64,000 nt of DNA from positions 36,071,679 through 36,135,678 of the forward strand of contig NC_079135.1 in the NCBI RefSeq assembly GCF_945859705.1, given 5' to 3'. Under the pieces are notes generated by a model that saw only the letters and a program-made list of their open reading frames with translations, made no database searches and was not told the origin of the DNA. This DNA comes from Episyrphus balteatus (lineage: Eukaryota; Arthropoda; Insecta; Diptera; Syrphidae). This document shows, piece by piece, positions 61,880 to 64,000 of this stretch. The translations under genes and the position numbers were made by a program. The first letter of the stretch is position 1. Every line of letters starts with the position of its first letter.

Positions 61880-63000
61880 GTGGAATCCTATTTCAGAGCT
61901 TCTAGCCTTCAAAGCTTGAAGTCTTTAAAAGTTTTTGGGTCAAAATTTAGAAAGCCCAAAAATCTTAACAATTTATACAAATCCCTAAATCCAAACCTCA
62001 AATTCAAAAAATTGTTAAGACTCCTAGCTCGGGGTCTAAGTTAAGAAAACTGAAATAAGAAATCTAGTACTAAAACCACACAAGTCACGAAATTAAAAAA
62101 AAAAACCCGAAATCCGAATATTCAGATTCTAAAAACCCTACAAAATAAATATTCCATTTGAACAAATTTGTCACTATTTTGTGAGACCTCGAATGACCAA
62201 TATTCATAATACCCCTTAAACCCGCCCTGGTAATCTAAATTTGGAAATTTCGGTTAAAATAAAAAAAAAAAAACTCCAGAATCGAATTTATTATGAAAAC
62301 GTGATAAAACTTATCACTTCACAGTTTCACAGATCGAGAATTGACCCCCAGGAGTATCCAGAATAACGAAAACGAAAATCAATTAACGTCAAAATGAACT
62401 CCAAAATTTGGAGTTCGGAACATAAAAATTTAAGAACCCCAGAATTGCGAAAATACAGAAACCAAAAATCCATAAAATTAATATGGAAACCAGTATTCGT
62501 AAGCCCTAAAACGCTGAAAAGTTGAAAACTACAAGAAAACCTTGGACTTAAGATCTTGATTTTTCGGGGATTTGTTTGTTGTGGGGGGTTTGTTTAGGGT
62601 TTCACGTGTCATTTGGGATTCTGTTTAACATTTTATATATTTAAATTTTGGACTTTTGTTGAGTTTCGAGTTTTACTTTTTCGGCAATACCAATGGGGTT
62701 TCGTGATATCTTGATTTTGCATTTTCGGATTTTGGTTTTTTGAATCTTTGAATTTAGAAAATGTGTTTTCTGTCAAAACATTGTTTTTGAAGAATTGGTG
62801 TGATTCTTACTCACGGGTTTTTTAAATTATACGCTTTAAGGTTGAGGCGTTGAGGGGCACAGGGTTCTCGGTCTTGGGTAGACTTTTTTTTTGTTTTTGT
62901 TTTTGGACTTTATTCAAAGATCTTGAACCTCCGATATCTTAGGACCTCAGGACTATTGGTTTTAAAAATGTCTGGATATTAGATTCAGACTTCGAATTCC
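61880..63000. repeat. Two-armed low-complexity block with strand-composition flip at about 62560
   Basis: From about 61920 to 62540 the + strand is A/C-rich with AAATCC, AACCC, CCGAAATCC strings. From about 62560 to 63000 it is T/G-rich with GGATTT, GGGTTT, TTCGGATTTTGG. The right side thus resembles the reverse complement of the left, though no long exact inverted repeat is visible. No ORF. Confidence 0.45.
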
Positions 63001-63481
63001 TTATAATTCTAAAAATAATTCAAATTTTCTTGAAATCGTTCAATCATTCTAAAGCAATCATAGGATTGATAGAAACCCTTTTGGATTCAACCTTAAAGCT
63101 TTTGAGTAGGTATAATCTGGCAGATGAGTCAAAGTGGTTAAGTTTCATGTTAGAACCTACATTATTGATCCCCAAAGTTCAATAACCTCTTAACATAATC
63201 CTTTCAAATCCTTTTTCTTAAGCTCTCCCTAGAATGCAAAAAAAAAATTGACCTAAATTCCCTGCAATATCATTGACCTTTTGCCTTGTCCTGTCCCATC
63301 AAGCCCCCTTTATAATCTTCCTTTCAATGTATGGCTTCAGGCTAAGTATTCAATTACAAAGGTCTTCAAATTAAAGACCGAACAAAAAAAAAAAAAAAAA
63401 ATCATGTGTGCAATTCACACGTGTTAGAAGTGAAACCTTAAAAAATCATTTTTCTTGCAAAAAAAAAAAAAAAAACAGAAA

Positions 63482-63852
63482 AAATCTACCTATTTTTATT
63501 CTATCACCTTCAAATTCATGTTTTTTATATGGCAACCTAGATAAATTTTATATCATCTAAAAGCTTATTGTCTTAGCTCAAAATATATATATCGCTCAAG
63601 TCTATGAGACATCTACAAAAAGAGCTAGAATTTTTTAAACTCGATGAAATTTCATCCAAAAAGCAAAAAAAAAAAATCTATTTTTATGTTCTCATGCTAT
63701 TAAATCAATTTTTTTGTTTGACAACCTATAAAAAATTTTATACCATGTGAAAGCTTAGTGTTTCACCTTGTATAATGATGCATAAATCTTACTTCAAAGA
63801 TGTCTACAAGAGAAGTTAGAATTTTTTAAAGTCAACCATGTCGAATTTCCAG
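63482..63852. repeat. 192-bp tandem duplication, two diverged units
   Basis: AATCTACCTATTTTTATTCT (63484) pairs with AATCTATTTTTATGTTCT (63677). GCAACCTAGATAAATTTTAT pairs with ACAACCTATAAAAAATTTTA. TAGAATTTTTTAAACTCGATG pairs with TAGAATTTTTTAAAGTCAACC, each about 192 bases apart and in the same order. No ORF. Confidence 0.7.
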
Positions 63853-63924
63853 ACTGAGATTACGGTCGGTACTTCCTACACTGGTAGCTGGTCATCGCCA
63901 ACAGATCTCCACAGGTGTTTTGAG
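63853..63924 (+). other. Possible small coding exon of Tet (72 nt)
   Basis: After TTTCCAG at 63846-63852 comes a stretch of clearly higher GC than its surroundings. It is open for 24 codons in phase 0 (beginning TEITVGTSYTGSW) and followed by GTATTT at 63925; an earlier alternative donor is GTGTTT at 63915. Phase fits the other Tet exons. Against it, the acceptor has a weak pyrimidine tract, neither donor is strong, and I do not recognise the peptide. It could instead be a transposon fragment. Confidence 0.25.
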
Positions 63925-64000
63925 GTATTTTTAATTTTTTTTTTTTCAATTTAAGATTGTGTAACTTGTAGAGCACGTAACGTTATGTGTGATATATCAA

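Larger units (their letters stand above)
54108..64000 (+). other. Start of Tet intron 3 (runs to or near the window end)
   Basis: Begins GTAAGT. No further confident exon is found. It differs from intron 2 by a GC-richer central stretch (about 55.1-61.6 kb) and several repeat blocks, listed separately. A possible exon starts at 63853. Confidence 0.6.

Overview
The window is AT-rich (long poly-A and poly-T runs, CA/CT/CAT microsatellites, many decayed transposon fragments) and has the splicing signals and codon use of an insect nuclear genome. The one gene I can identify is the 5' portion of Tet (ten-eleven translocation), on the + strand. The CXXC zinc finger, the CAA-encoded polyglutamine N-terminus and the fly-like intron structure point to a higher dipteran (Brachycera). 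I cannot resolve the species. The Tet catalytic (2-oxoglutarate/Fe(II) dioxygenase) exons are not seen and are presumably downstream of the window.

Layout. Bases 1-2132: an A-rich, G-depleted stretch that looks like a long 5' leader, with only five ATGs, the last two in an ORF overlapping the Tet start. 2133-3587: first coding exon (485 aa; polyQ, internal duplication, basic patch). 3588-5187: intron 1, holding a 620-bp foldback element with 180-bp arms. 5188-5328: CXXC exon (47 aa). 5329-54026: intron 2, 48.7 kb, with no convincing nested gene, at least six MITE/foldback-type elements, an RT fossil, several degenerate tandem repeats, and two sites that look like recursive-splicing (ratchet) points at 23216/23217 and 34330/34331. 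54027-54107: a 27-aa Arg/Gly-rich exon. 54108-64000: start of the next intron. It contains a GC- and CGT-richer stretch (about 55.1-61.6 kb) that could hold an internal promoter, a degenerate TTCGCA-motif repeat (57.9-59.0 kb), a block whose strand composition flips at about 62.56 kb, a 192-bp tandem duplication, and a possible further 72-nt exon at 63853.

All exon junctions seen are phase 0 with perfect GTAAGT donors, so the CXXC exon and the following exon can each be skipped without a frameshift. The most testable ideas are the ratchet sites, the intronic hairpin that would be transcribed within Tet pre-mRNA, the overlapping upstream ORF, and the internal promoter candidate. Most remaining ORFs are low-complexity artefacts. 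No rRNA, tRNA, CRISPR or prokaryote-type feature was seen.
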